A DNA stretch of 64,000 nt from Bog-159 sp963843255 (lineage in GTDB: Bacteria; Acidobacteriota; Terriglobia; Bryobacterales; Bryobacteraceae). The notes under the pieces were generated by a model, which ran no database searches, was not told the origin of the DNA, and was given only the letters and a program-made list of their open reading frames with translations. The stretch's first letter is position 1; every line of letters starts with the position of its first letter. Positions 9,322 through 18,730 of this stretch are shown here, piece by piece. The position numbers and the translations under genes are program-made. The DNA lies in assembly GCA_963843255.1 (NCBI GenBank), contig CAWJJQ010000002.1, positions 434,001 to 498,000 of the forward strand, given 5' to 3'.

Positions 9322-11514
9322 ATGGATTTCAGTCCTTCCATACCGTCCCGCTGGCTTGCCCTGATCCTGGTGCTCGCCCTGGCGGCCTGCACCACCGACC
9401 CGAACAAGCGGAAAGTCGCTTACCTGAATAGCGGTGAAAAGTACGCGAAGGCGGGCAAGTACCAGGAAGCGGTCATTGAGTTCCGGAACGCCATCCAAAT
9501 CGACCCGCGGTTCGTGGATGGCCACGCAAAGCTTGCCGGCGCCTATCTGAAATTGGGCAACATGGAGGCGGCGTATCGGGAATTCACCGAGGCGGTAACG
9601 CTCGACCCTAAGAATCTTGACGCCCAGCTCCAGTTGTCGCAGTTGCTGCTCCAGCGCCGGCAGTTTGACGAGGCGCAGGCAGCGGTGCAAAAGGTTCTCC
9701 AACTTGAGCCCAAAAATGCCGCGGCGCACGCGATTCTGGGCGAGAAGTACATCGTAACGCGCGATTGGCCGAAAGCCATCCAGGAGCTTCAGAAAGCGGT
9801 GGATGCCGATCCGAATCGGGTGGAAGGTTATGGGGCGTTGGGAGCGGCTTACATGGCGGCAGGGCATCCCGCGGAAGCTCAAGCCGCCTATCGCAAGGCG
9901 GTTGCGGTCGATGCAAAATCAGCGCAGGCCCACATCGCTCTGGGGCAGTTCTGGTTTTCGCAGCGCAGGATCGCGGAAGCTGAAGACGAAATGCGCTTGG
10001 CCGCCAGCTTGGATCCGCATGCGGTCCCGCCCAGGCTGTTTCTAGCGCAGATATTGATCGATACGGGAAGAGCGGGAGCCGCCGAGGAGCAATACGCCGA
10101 ACTAAAAAAGGTGGCGCCCCACGACCCGCAAGCCTACGGCGCGCTCGGATCGTACTACAAAGCCACGGGGCAAAAGGAAAAGGCCGCAGCCGAGTTTCGC
10201 GCGCTGATGGCGTCGAATCCAAAGGATCTCTCGGTTCGCTCGAACCTGGTGGAGATTCTGATCGACCTGAAACAGGTTGACGAAGCGCTCAAGTTGAATC
10301 AGGAAATTCTGCGCCGGTATCCTGGCGATCCGCAGGCTCTTTTATCGCAGGGGCGCATTCTGATTGCGCAAGCCAAGTGGCAGGAAGCTACGTCGGCACT
10401 CCAAAAGGTCATTCAGTCCGATCCGAAATCCGCCAGCGCTCACTATTATCTCGGCATCGCACAGAAATCTTCAGGGTTTCTGGATCTGGCCCGCGCTTCC
10501 TTTTCTCAGGCCTTGCAGTTGGCGCCGGGATCCACGGAAGCGGCCGCCGCGCTGTCGGCCCTCGATCTGCGGCACGGGGAAGTCGATGAAGCTTTGCGTC
10601 TGGCGAGCGGGGCGTTGCAGGCAGATCCGAATCTGCCGTCGGCACAATTAGCGCGAGCGCGTGCTTTGCTAGCAAAGGGAGATGTGCTGGGCGCCGATGC
10701 CATCTTGCAGGATATTCTGAAGCGGGAACCGCTCTCACTCGCGGCCCTGGCAACCCAATTGAATGTTTACGCCCGGGAGGGAAAGTACGCCCAGGCCGTC
10801 GAGCGTTTCTCGGCACTGGTCCAGCAGTACCCGCAAAACGCCGGACTGCACTTCCTTCTGGCGCTGGCACATTTTGATGCTAAGGACTTGCATTCGGCAG
10901 AGGGCTCAGTCCGTAGGGCGCTGTTGCTCGATCCCAAGACACCGCAAGCCTACAGCCTGCTCGCTAACATCGACTTCGCCGCGGGTGACACGGAAGCGGC
11001 CAAGCGGGATTTCCACCGCGCCATCGAAGCCGATCCGCACAACGTGAGGAATTATCTGACATTGGAAGCGGTCTACGAGCGCGAAGGGAATTGGGACGAA
11101 GCCAAGAAACTCGCGGAGCAGGCCCATGGTATCGATCCTTCTTCGCCTCAGGCCGCGGGATCCCTGGCCTTTCTTTATCTCGAACACGGCGGGGACGTGA
11201 ACATGGCGGTCTCTCTGGCGCAGATGGTGAAAGAAAAGATGCCGGATTCACCCCTGGCCGCCGACACGCTCGGATGGGGATATTACAAGCTCGGATCGTT
11301 CGATGCAGCCGTCACCCAGCTACAAGGGTCGGTTAATGCCGCGCCTAACAACCCGATGTACCGCTATCATCTGGGTTTCGCTTTGTGGAAGGCGCGCCGC
11401 TTTGATCAGGCACGGCTGTCGCTACAGAAAGCTCTCCACGACGATCCGAACGCTCCTTATGCGCTGCTTGCCCGGCAAACTTTGAGTTCCCCTCCGAAGA
11501 GCGTCGTCCAGTAA
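9322..11514 (+). CDS. TPR-repeat lipoprotein, PrsT-like
   Basis: A 730-residue exported lipoprotein. The N-terminus has a hydrophobic stretch ending in a lipobox (LAAC, Cys23). Behind it are some 18-20 tandem TPR helical hairpins with typical A.Y...G....A...F..A....P spacing all the way to the C-terminus. TPR arrays bind other proteins. Large TPR lipoproteins of this build (PrsT in the PEP-CTERM/exosortase nomenclature) accompany exopolysaccharide and protein-sorting loci. That assignment is strengthened by two PEP-CTERM-like genes next door, but PrsT is usually somewhat longer and no exosortase is in the window. It is transcribed divergently from the PEP-CTERM-like gene across a 270-bp spacer. 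Confidence 0.8.
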   Translation: MDFSPSIPSRWLALILVLALAACTTDPNKRKVAYLNSGEKYAKAGKYQEAVIEFRNAIQIDPRFVDGHAKLAGAYLKLGNMEAAYREFTEAVTLDPKNLDAQLQLSQLLLQRRQFDEAQAAVQKVLQLEPKNAAAHAILGEKYIVTRDWPKAIQELQKAVDADPNRVEGYGALGAAYMAAGHPAEAQAAYRKAVAVDAKSAQAHIALGQFWFSQRRIAEAEDEMRLAASLDPHAVPPRLFLAQILIDTGRAGAAEEQYAELKKVAPHDPQAYGALGSYYKATGQKEKAAAEFRALMASNPKDLSVRSNLVEILIDLKQVDEALKLNQEILRRYPGDPQALLSQGRILIAQAKWQEATSALQKVIQSDPKSASAHYYLGIAQKSSGFLDLARASFSQALQLAPGSTEAAAALSALDLRHGEVDEALRLASGALQADPNLPSAQLARARALLAKGDVLGADAILQDILKREPLSLAALATQLNVYAREGKYAQAVERFSALVQQYPQNAGLHFLLALAHFDAKDLHSAEGSVRRALLLDPKTPQAYSLLANIDFAAGDTEAAKRDFHRAIEADPHNVRNYLTLEAVYEREGNWDEAKKLAEQAHGIDPSSPQAAGSLAFLYLEHGGDVNMAVSLAQMVKEKMPDSPLAADTLGWGYYKLGSFDAAVTQLQGSVNAAPNNPMYRYHLGFALWKARRFDQARLSLQKALHDDPNAPYALLARQTLSSPPKSVVQ

Positions 11515-11523
11515 AACCACCCG

Positions 11524-12669
11524 TCAATCGATCGCGACTGTGACCGGCGGGCTGGTCGCTTTGCCCACTGTCAGCGTGACCGGGACCGATCTTCCGGCTT
11601 TTGTCTGCGCTGGCACCTGGCAGTTCACTTGAAGCATCCCGGAGATAAGTCCAGGCGCCGCACCGGCGTAAACAATGCCGGCATTCGCCCCGCCGATGGA
11701 GACGGAAACCGGGAGGAGCGGCTTCGGTAGAAGCGATGACGGAACCAGCCCATCAGTACCTGCAGGCTCCGTCTGGCCGGCGCCCGTAGCGAAGAGCACG
11801 ATGATCGATCCACTGGGTGCGGGGTTGCTTGGCGAGTTGATGGTGCCATCCTGATTCAGGGCCGCCCCGCCACCCGTGCCGCTGCCGTTGAGCGAGAAGA
11901 TCGCCGGCGCGGACGGCGCAACGGGGATCGAACTGGACGCCACAAGGCCTGACAGTCCGGTGATCTCCATGGTGGTCTGGCTCCGCCCATCAACGCCGAA
12001 CGGAACCACGGCGTTGATTTGATTTGTGCTGGTGTAAACGAGCGGCGCGGTGATGCCGTCGAAGGTGACCTTGGTCGAATTGGGGGTTGGCTCCGCCGCA
12101 ATCGCCGAGCCCAGGACGGTGATGAGTTCACCCGGCGCAACAGGTCCCGAGACGAGGCTGGCGGCGTTCAAAACGGTTTGGGCCAAGACAGGAGCGCCGT
12201 AGACAGCTTGCACCGTAATGGAACCATCTGTTGTGGTCATCGCGATCGAATGGCCCGCAGGATCGGAGGCGGCGGCAGACGCAAAGTGGACGGAGTAGAC
12301 GCCGGGCGCCGCACCAGGCATGACATTGACGAATAAGCTGACGATGGAGCCGTCCACGATGGAGTTCTGGTTCAGTTCGGTGATAACGAAGCGTGTCTGG
12401 CCGGAGCCTGCGGCGGCCATGTAAAGGGTCTTCCCGGAATTCCGGGTCGCATCGCCGACTATAGCGGAAAGGCTCAGCACGGAAGCGTCATAGGAGAGAT
12501 CGAATTGCAGGCCGCTGACCGATTCACCGCCACTCGCAAAAGACACGGCGACGGGAAGGATAGCGCCCGGCCCGGTAAACTGGGCAGGCATGGAAAGGTC
12601 GGCGCAGTACCCCGGTGTAACCAGCGAAACCAGACAAAGCGGCATCGCGATATTGGCGAAAGACCACAT
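11524..12669 (-). CDS. Cohesin-domain protein with TIGR03437 C-terminus
   Basis: I chose the ATG at 12669 because it opens a signal peptide (SFANIAMPLCLVSLVTPGYCA) and leaves the upstream gene intact; the longer frame from 12786 would overlap that gene. Mature residues up to about 150 resemble a cohesin/carbohydrate-binding beta-sandwich (FDLSYDASVLSL, then SLFVNVMPGAAPGVYSVHF). The remainder is the TIGR03437 domain: VLNAASLVSGPVAPGELITVLGS, VTFDGITAPLVYTSTNQINAVVP, and VLFATGAGQTEPAGTDG. The protein is secreted and the function of this domain pair is unknown. It converges on the TPR lipoprotein gene with a 9-bp gap, and follows the VanZ-type gene by 37 bp on the same strand, so the two may be cotranscribed. 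Confidence 0.8.
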   Translation of the reverse strand: MWSFANIAMPLCLVSLVTPGYCADLSMPAQFTGPGAILPVAVSFASGGESVSGLQFDLSYDASVLSLSAIVGDATRNSGKTLYMAAAGSGQTRFVITELNQNSIVDGSIVSLFVNVMPGAAPGVYSVHFASAAASDPAGHSIAMTTTDGSITVQAVYGAPVLAQTVLNAASLVSGPVAPGELITVLGSAIAAEPTPNSTKVTFDGITAPLVYTSTNQINAVVPFGVDGRSQTTMEITGLSGLVASSSIPVAPSAPAIFSLNGSGTGGGAALNQDGTINSPSNPAPSGSIIVLFATGAGQTEPAGTDGLVPSSLLPKPLLPVSVSIGGANAGIVYAGAAPGLISGMLQVNCQVPAQTKAGRSVPVTLTVGKATSPPVTVAID

Positions 12670-12706
12670 CGAGTACGCCTGATCGGCAGTGTACCAGATT
12701 GGCGGC

Positions 12707-13816
12707 TTAAGACGGCCTCCGGCTCCCCGCGCCATACCAGGTACGAAGCCACCGCTCAACCCCCGTAGCTTGATATGCGAGAACACCCAGATAGGTTCCC
12801 AGCGTGTTCGTGAACAGGTCCGTAGTACCGGACTGGCGCGTGGGAAGGAAAGCCTGACCGATTTCGATGGTGAGACTGACCAGGGCTCCCGCGATGACGG
12901 TGATCAGCGTGGACCACTGCCGGCGGCGAACCAGCGAAAAGTAGGCATAGAAGCAAAAACCCAGGGGGACAAAACCGACGATATTTTTCAGGAGGTTGGT
13001 CCAGTAGCTCCATCGCATGTAGAACTCGTCCCAGAAGGGTTCCAGCAGAGCCTGGTCAAGGACGGTGTATGTCGCGGGAATCTCCAAATCGATACCCGAC
13101 CCGGCGCGATCGTGCACAACGCTGCCGCCGCGCTCGTCGAACAGGTATAGCGCTACATTTCGTTCATTCGGGATAATAACAGGTCGGCCGTTTTGGGTCC
13201 AGGCGTTGAAGTCCCGGAGAACGGCCGCCGCGGAGATTTCGCTGTGATACACCGCCACACCCCGTACATCGCCCGACCAGGTATCCTGCTGCAAGGCAGA
13301 ATCCCCGATTATTAGCCGGCCCCCGCAGTCGCTGGCGTTGAGCCGGAATTGGGGGGCCGTTCGGGTTGGAGCGCCGTTCACGTAGACGGTGGTGCCTTGC
13401 GCGCCCGACGCGACAGTTACGAACAACGGCTGCGAGTGCTGAAAAATATCGCTGACATAGAATTTCGCCCCGTGGGAAGGATGATGACCGGCTGACTGAA
13501 CCAGAAGATCAGTAATAGACTGATAAAGCGAGAATCGTGTTGCCTTCCGAGGCGTATAAAACGTCAAAATAGTACCGCCGCCGTCAGGCAAGGCCGGTTG
13601 CAGCCAGATTTCGATGCTGCAAGATTCCTTGTCACCCGAGCCGGAAACTGGGAAGGAAGCGGAACTCATTACAGTGCCGTAGTCGCCAAATCGGAGGCCA
13701 TTACGGTCGGGTACCCACGTCACTTCGTTCCTCGGAGCGTGGAAGGGCCAGAGACCCAGATTCAGAATGACGACTAAAACGCCGACGCAGACTACCGTGA
13801 TGAAAAACTGTTTCAT
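12707..13816 (-). CDS. VanZ-family membrane protein with LamG-like ectodomain
   Basis: A 369-residue protein. The N-terminal membrane helix (residues 4-24) is followed by a LamG/concanavalin-like domain of about 180 residues: SCSIEIWLQPALPDGGGTI, YVNGAPTRTAPQF, and WSGDVRGVAVYHSEIS. After it come three or four membrane helices with VanZ signatures (NIVGFVPLGFCFY, then SLTIEIGQAFLPTRQSGTTD and FTNTLGTYLG). VanZ-like proteins often occur with exosortase and exopolysaccharide loci, and the LamG domain suggests binding of glycan outside the membrane. Both points are inference. It sits upstream of the cohesin-TIGR03437 gene on the same strand. Confidence 0.85.
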   Translation of the reverse strand: MKQFFITVVCVGVLVVILNLGLWPFHAPRNEVTWVPDRNGLRFGDYGTVMSSASFPVSGSGDKESCSIEIWLQPALPDGGGTILTFYTPRKATRFSLYQSITDLLVQSAGHHPSHGAKFYVSDIFQHSQPLFVTVASGAQGTTVYVNGAPTRTAPQFRLNASDCGGRLIIGDSALQQDTWSGDVRGVAVYHSEISAAAVLRDFNAWTQNGRPVIIPNERNVALYLFDERGGSVVHDRAGSGIDLEIPATYTVLDQALLEPFWDEFYMRWSYWTNLLKNIVGFVPLGFCFYAYFSLVRRRQWSTLITVIAGALVSLTIEIGQAFLPTRQSGTTDLFTNTLGTYLGVLAYQATGVERWLRTWYGAGSRRPS

Positions 13817-13862
13817 CGATAACTAATCGGAGGGGATCCCCGGAGACGGCAAGCACCGGATT

Positions 13863-14042
13863 TCAGCGGACGGATTTGGAATAGCCAAGGGCTTGCATGC
13901 CGCGAGCCGCTTCGTGCGCAATGATCCACCGCTCATACCACGTGAGTCGGTCCCGCGCGGCAGTGTGGCCAACGGGGGTGAAAAGTGCCACCGATCCCTT
14001 AATTTCAATACACATTACTTTGTCGCTGAGTGCATCTTTCAT
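13863..14042 (-). CDS. Possible small protein, 59 residues
   Basis: An ATG-started frame on the minus strand encodes a peptide beginning MKDALSDKVMCIEIKG and ending QALGYSKSVR. Its start overlaps the stop of a short upstream frame (TGATG) whose last residues read LESLGGKLVWAAR, a layout typical of translational coupling or of a broken longer gene. Composition is balanced and protein-like, but I recognise no family. It could equally be a degraded remnant. Confidence 0.25.
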   Translation of the reverse strand: MKDALSDKVMCIEIKGSVALFTPVGHTAARDRLTWYERWIIAHEAARGMQALGYSKSVR

Positions 14043-14325
14043 CAGCGGGCAGCCCAGACCAGCTTACCACCAAGCGATTCCAGAGCCTGGTATAGGCCTG
14101 GGTGGCTTCCGTCGCGCCAAGCCGGACCTCTTTAATGCCCCAGGGGACAAACGCACGCCTTCTGGCTGGCCGAGCCACTGATCAAACAGGCTGCGAAGGG
14201 CCACCCTCAAATCCATATAGAACCCCTAGTACTCGTGCGAGCTATCCGGACAAGCTCGCATCCATGGCTCGTTTCAAATCGCAATGACGAACTTGCTCCT
14301 CGACCGCTGGCAGGGTCACCATCGG
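14043..14325. other. Gene-poor stretch
   Basis: Together with 13817-13862 this makes a spacer of about 500 bp between the VanZ-type gene and the FN3 gene. It holds only short overlapping minus-strand frames that break repeatedly, which may be a decayed gene. I see no RNA gene, terminator or repeat in it. Confidence 0.4.
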
Positions 14326-17300
14326 TTAGGGGAGTGTCGTCACCGATACGGGGCTGGACAAGGCCGACGCGTCAGCGGCAGTGTCAGTCGCCTCAACGGC
14401 GTAATAATAGACCGTCCCGGCGGTCAGAGAAGCATCGCTATATGACAATTTAGTCGTCACTCCCACGGACACCAGAGCGCCTGGCGATGTGCCCCGATAG
14501 ACGTGATAGTTCGCAACAGGCAAGCCGCCGCTCGTTGAAGCAGACCAGGTAATGTTGACCTGGGTGCTCGATGCGGCTGTAGCAGCAACGTTGCCTGGAA
14601 CACCCGGAAGGCCATAGGTGGTCGCGGACAACGGTGCGGACAATCCCGATAGATCGCCAGCCGAGTCCTGTGCCTCAACCGCATAATAATAGGTTGTGGA
14701 TGCGAGGGCGGTTGTGTCCGTGTAAGACGTCTTGGTTGTTTTCGTTAATTGCGTAAGGCCGGTAGAAGTAGTTCCCCGGTAAATAATGTATAGAGAGATT
14801 GGGGGTCCGCCACTGACTGAGGCGGACCAACTCACGTTGATTTTCGTGGCCGAAGCCGGCGCGGCAGCCAGATTGGCAGGTATGCTTGGGGGACTGTCGA
14901 CGGTCACCGGTACCGCCGCGGATAGCCCGGAAAGATCTCCCCCTGAATCCTGTGCTTCCACAGCGTAGTAGTACGTTGTCGATGCGGCAACAGTCGTGTC
15001 TGTGTACGACGTTTTGTTCAGCTTGGTCAGTTGGGTCAGGCCGGACGGGGTGGTTCCTCTGAAGATCAGATAAACGGAGATCGGCAGACCGCCGCTGACC
15101 GAGGCGGACCAACTCAGGTTGACCTTACTGGTTGAAGCCGAGGTGGCCGTCAGGCCTTCGGGGACTCCGGGAGGCCCGAAAGTGGTCACCGGTACCGGAG
15201 CGGACTGGGCCGAAAAGCCGCCGCCCGTATCTTCCGCCTCAATCGAATAATAGTACGTCGTCGTGGCTGTCACCGTGCTGTCGGTATACGAGGTCTGGTT
15301 GGTCTTTGCCAACTGTGACAGGGTGGTCGCCGAACTGCCCCGGAAGATTAGATAGACGGAGATTGGCAATCCGCCGCTCACCGAGGCTGACCACTTCAAG
15401 TTAACCTTAGTCGTAGAGGTTGCCGTTGCCTGAACATTAGAGGGTGCCGCAGGTGGACTGTATGTAGTAACAGAGACTGGTGTGGATAGCCCTGATTGCG
15501 CTGGAGGTGTACCGGTATCGACCGCCTGTATCGCGTAGTAGTAGATGGTCCCGGCTGTCAAAGTTGTATCTGAGTAGGAAGTCGTTTTGGAAGTGGCAAC
15601 CTGGACCAAGGTTGATGCAGACGGTCCGCGGTATACGTGGTAAAGTGCAATCGGCAATCCGCCGGTAATAGCCGAGGCCGTCCAACTGAGCGACACCTTG
15701 CTATCGGAAGCCGGCGTAGCGGTCAGACTCGCCGGTGCAACAGGCAGCGATGGCGTTGTAAACGCCACTATCGTAGACATGTAGGAAGTGTTACCGAACG
15801 CATCTGCCGCTTCAATCCCAAAGTAATACGTCGTGCCAGGAGTCAAGGAGTTGTTGCCATAGGACGTTGTGGTGCCGGTGACTTGGGCAAGCTGGGTCAG
15901 GGCGCCCGGGGCTGGTCCTTCGAATACCAGGTAGGACGTGACGCCAGTTTGGTCGGTCGAAGGAGACCAGGTTAGGCTGACCCGGTAGCAGGAAAGCGCG
16001 ATAGCAGTGACGTTTTGAGGCGTTGTAGGGGGTATGGTGTTGGTCGTCTGGACCGTTGCCGTTTTTGACGCCGGCGATATATTGCCAGCGAAATCAAAGG
16101 CTTCGATTGTGTATGTGTACGTCGTGCCGTCCGTCAAGCCGCCATCCTGATAGTAGAGATATGCAGTAGTCGCGACGACCGCGCCATCGCGCAAGACGTA
16201 GTAGCCGGCGACGCCTACGTTGTCGGTAGCCGCGATCCAGGTTACGTAGGCCTCGGTGGGATTGCCGGATGTCGCGGTCACACCGGTGGGCGAGGCCGGT
16301 GGAGTCTTGTCGGCGGTTGGCTCCATCAGATCGTAGAATGCGGTCGCTGTGGATGTGAAGACCACCTCTGAAACGGCAGCAGTCGCCAGCGGAAGCTCCG
16401 AGGTAAGGAGTTGTGCGGCTGCTTCGTTCTCCGTTGTGGTGTTATAGTCCTGGTAGGCATAATAAAAATCAGATGAAAATGGGCTTACAAAGATCATCTG
16501 GGTGAAGTTAGCCAGATTTTGCATAGTCTGGAGGAAATAGGCATCGAGAGGCGCCCAGAAGCTGTATACATCCCGTGATATGGTCTCATCATGGGTGAGC
16601 GTTGTCAGTTCGCTGTCCCGTATTTTATGCGTCCAACATTCTGTTATGGCGACAGGCAAGCCGGCCGTCTTCGCGATGGTTGCAACCGTCAACGCGTTAG
16701 GCAAATAGGTAAGGTTCACCGGGTATATGTGGAGGTCTATAAAGTTCAATGGCTGAGTAACGAAGCTCGCGATAAAGGTGTCATATCCGGTCAGCCATGT
16801 GCCCACACCGGCCCCGACTCGCATACCCGTCAATCCTGACGTCTTCACACTCGCAAGAAGAGCACTCAACAACGTCGTCGCTCCGGCTACCGTACTCACA
16901 TTCGCTTGGCCCGTGTTGGCTGTCTCGGTGTCGGGTTCCTCGAGCACCACGAGGTAATCCGGCTTCATGGTTTGGGCAACAGTCAAGGCCATCGACGCCC
17001 GGGCCTGCTGATATTGAGCCCAGTTAAGGGTGGCATAATACGGAGCGACCGACCAGCCGGATAGGGCCTCAGCAGCTTGCAGTGTGTCATTTTCTACCAC
17101 GAGCTTCAAGCCGGCATTTCTGACGATGGTGGCGACCTGCTTGTAGTAAGAGGTCAAGGCCGTGGCGGACTGGCCCTGCGTGGTCAGATACGGCCCATAG
17201 AGCACGGGAAACCCTACTTCGACCATGATCGCTTTGGCTCCCATGGCCTTGAGCGAGTTCACCTGCAATTGCACAAATGGAAGGCCATTTAGCAACTGTG

Positions 17301-17556
17301 GACCGCTATTTGCGTTGGCGGCCAGCAGGTTTCCGGCCATCATGTACGGGTAACTGGTCCCATCGCCCGCGGCGAGTGCGAGATTAAAGGTGTCTAGATA
17401 AGTATTTAGAGAGGTATAGAGGTCCTGGAACTCAGGTGGAACTGGCGCCTGCGCCTTGGCGGCGCGCGGGTACAAAACCCCGAATCCCACAACAGTTAAG
17501 AGGTAGACAATAGCTCTGGTTAATGAGATACACTTGGGGCCGATGTTGAATGTCAT
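14326..17556 (-). CDS. Secreted TIM-barrel-like protein with seven FN3 modules
   Basis: I chose the ATG at 17556 because AGGA lies about 10 bases upstream and a signal peptide follows (AIVYLLTVVGFGVLYPRAAKAQ); an in-frame ATG at 17601 lacks this. The protein is about 1076 residues. Residues 35-405 look like a glycoside-hydrolase-type barrel: KAIMVEVGFPVLYGP, DYLVVLEEPD (Glu206/207, candidate acid/base) and GLPVAITECW (Glu306, candidate nucleophile). The exact family is not recognised. From about residue 419 there are seven fibronectin III modules (PP..P..V.AT..S..KV.LSWSAS, then TYYY.V.A.D). Modules 4-6 are nearly identical, which suggests recent duplication. FN3 strings usually space catalytic domains of extracellular glycan-degrading enzymes. 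Confidence 0.8.
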   Translation of the reverse strand: MTFNIGPKCISLTRAIVYLLTVVGFGVLYPRAAKAQAPVPPEFQDLYTSLNTYLDTFNLALAAGDGTSYPYMMAGNLLAANANSGPQLLNGLPFVQLQVNSLKAMGAKAIMVEVGFPVLYGPYLTTQGQSATALTSYYKQVATIVRNAGLKLVVENDTLQAAEALSGWSVAPYYATLNWAQYQQARASMALTVAQTMKPDYLVVLEEPDTETANTGQANVSTVAGATTLLSALLASVKTSGLTGMRVGAGVGTWLTGYDTFIASFVTQPLNFIDLHIYPVNLTYLPNALTVATIAKTAGLPVAITECWTHKIRDSELTTLTHDETISRDVYSFWAPLDAYFLQTMQNLANFTQMIFVSPFSSDFYYAYQDYNTTTENEAAAQLLTSELPLATAAVSEVVFTSTATAFYDLMEPTADKTPPASPTGVTATSGNPTEAYVTWIAATDNVGVAGYYVLRDGAVVATTAYLYYQDGGLTDGTTYTYTIEAFDFAGNISPASKTATVQTTNTIPPTTPQNVTAIALSCYRVSLTWSPSTDQTGVTSYLVFEGPAPGALTQLAQVTGTTTSYGNNSLTPGTTYYFGIEAADAFGNTSYMSTIVAFTTPSLPVAPASLTATPASDSKVSLSWTASAITGGLPIALYHVYRGPSASTLVQVATSKTTSYSDTTLTAGTIYYYAIQAVDTGTPPAQSGLSTPVSVTTYSPPAAPSNVQATATSTTKVNLKWSASVSGGLPISVYLIFRGSSATTLSQLAKTNQTSYTDSTVTATTTYYYSIEAEDTGGGFSAQSAPVPVTTFGPPGVPEGLTATSASTSKVNLSWSASVSGGLPISVYLIFRGTTPSGLTQLTKLNKTSYTDTTVAASTTYYYAVEAQDSGGDLSGLSAAVPVTVDSPPSIPANLAAAPASATKINVSWSASVSGGPPISLYIIYRGTTSTGLTQLTKTTKTSYTDTTALASTTYYYAVEAQDSAGDLSGLSAPLSATTYGLPGVPGNVAATAASSTQVNITWSASTSGGLPVANYHVYRGTSPGALVSVGVTTKLSYSDASLTAGTVYYYAVEATDTAADASALSSPVSVTTLP

Positions 17557-17889
17557 CCTGTATTTTCCTGGGGCTCGAGGCGCAATCCAGGCAGTATACA
17601 ACAGGATCGGTAGGATTGAAATAGTTTGTAGGAGTTGTAGTACTCGATAGTTATCGATTTAGATGACACCGGCCCTTACTTATAGTTATGGCTGGGAAAC
17701 CGGATCACGGGGACAAAAACTCCTCCACGCTGTTGTTTTCCACTTTCCGTTGCGATGTTTAGTGAGATCGAAAACAGCGGTCCGGGCAGGGTTGACCGGC
17801 CCTGGAATAGAGTACGATTGCACTCCCGGCGCATGTTCGAAACCGCAATCTGCTGCGAACTGGCATTTCGCTTGAGCAATCAGGGTAGC
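17557..17889. other. Upstream region of FN3 gene, no gene seen
   Basis: About 330 bp between the FN3 gene start and the transposase remnant. Only short uninformative frames are present. It must contain the FN3 gene promoter on the minus strand, but I could not pick convincing -35/-10 boxes. Confidence 0.4.
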
Positions 17890-18730
17890 AGCCCGTGGTA
17901 CTAGATGAACACAAGTTCGATTGTGGAGGCTGTGCCAGAAATTCTACAGGAACAGCGCCTACGGCCGGTCCAGCCTTGTGCCGGGTACCTACTTTCAATC
18001 GCTGCGGATCGGGTTTTTTGAGGGCCTCGATTCGGAGCGGGTATCGCACGGCGGACCGCCGACTCGCTTGTCGTTACGGAAGTTCCTGGGCTACGCGCTG
18101 GATGAGGCAACGCCGATATTCCACGATTTCGCGCACGCGGCAATTGGTGCTGGAGACGCACACTTGGCAGTTTCTGATGGGTACCGAAAATCCTGGACGA
18201 AGAGGGGCGAAAGAAGAAGGGATCGATTCAGGAATGGATGAGTCCCAACGACCCCGACGCCCGCATCACCAGGATGAAAGACGGAATGGACCCATCTGAC
18301 TCACAAGGCCGCGTATGCTGTGGATTTGACCGGTAGAGCGCTGCTGGCGGTGAGGCTCCGACCGGCCAATGAGGGGCAGCAGCGCAAACCGCGCGGTGAG
18401 ATCAACGCACCGGGAGTCCAAGAGGTGGTAGCGGACAAGGGCTTTCCACAGCGGCGCCCTGTTAAACGATGTGCATGAGCACATGTCCGAAGTTACATCC
18501 CCGAGCCCGCGCGTGGGCAGCGGCACTGGCAGGGCGAGCGGAAAGGCGGAGGAGTAGAAGCGGACGTATGCGAATCGGCGGCGTGTGCGCGGCGATCGCA
18601 ACCAGTTGCTACAAAGACTGCGGAGCGAACTGACGGACGGAGCCTTCGCGCACCTGTATGAGTCCGGCGGAATGAGACGGGCTGATCTCCAGGGGCGGGA
18701 CAACATTCTGAAGCCACTAGTGGTACACGG
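17890..18730 (+). pseudogene. Degraded DDE transposase (IS1182/IS5-like)
   Basis: Pieces of one transposase appear in successive plus-strand frames. VLDEHKFD is followed by CQKFYRNSAYGR, then PGTYFQSLRIGFFEGLDSER, TADSLSLRKFLGYALDEATP, PNDPDARITRMKDG, VVADKGF, and finally ANRRRVRGDRNQLLQRLR with FAHLYESGGMRRADL and NILKPLVVHGA. This is the usual motif order of DDE transposases that end with a RSFAHLYETGGMRR-type segment. At least four frame changes, a stop and a large central deletion make it nonfunctional. I could not find clear terminal inverted repeats. Confidence 0.75.

Noticed and set aside
12670..12786. N-terminal extension of the cohesin-TIGR03437 protein to 12786
   Set aside because: It overlaps the VanZ-type gene by 80 bp and places a non-signal sequence before a clear signal peptide.
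14340..16300. Regularly spaced repeats as CRISPR or satellite DNA
   Set aside because: Spacing of about 270 bp corresponds to FN3 protein modules in a continuous reading frame.
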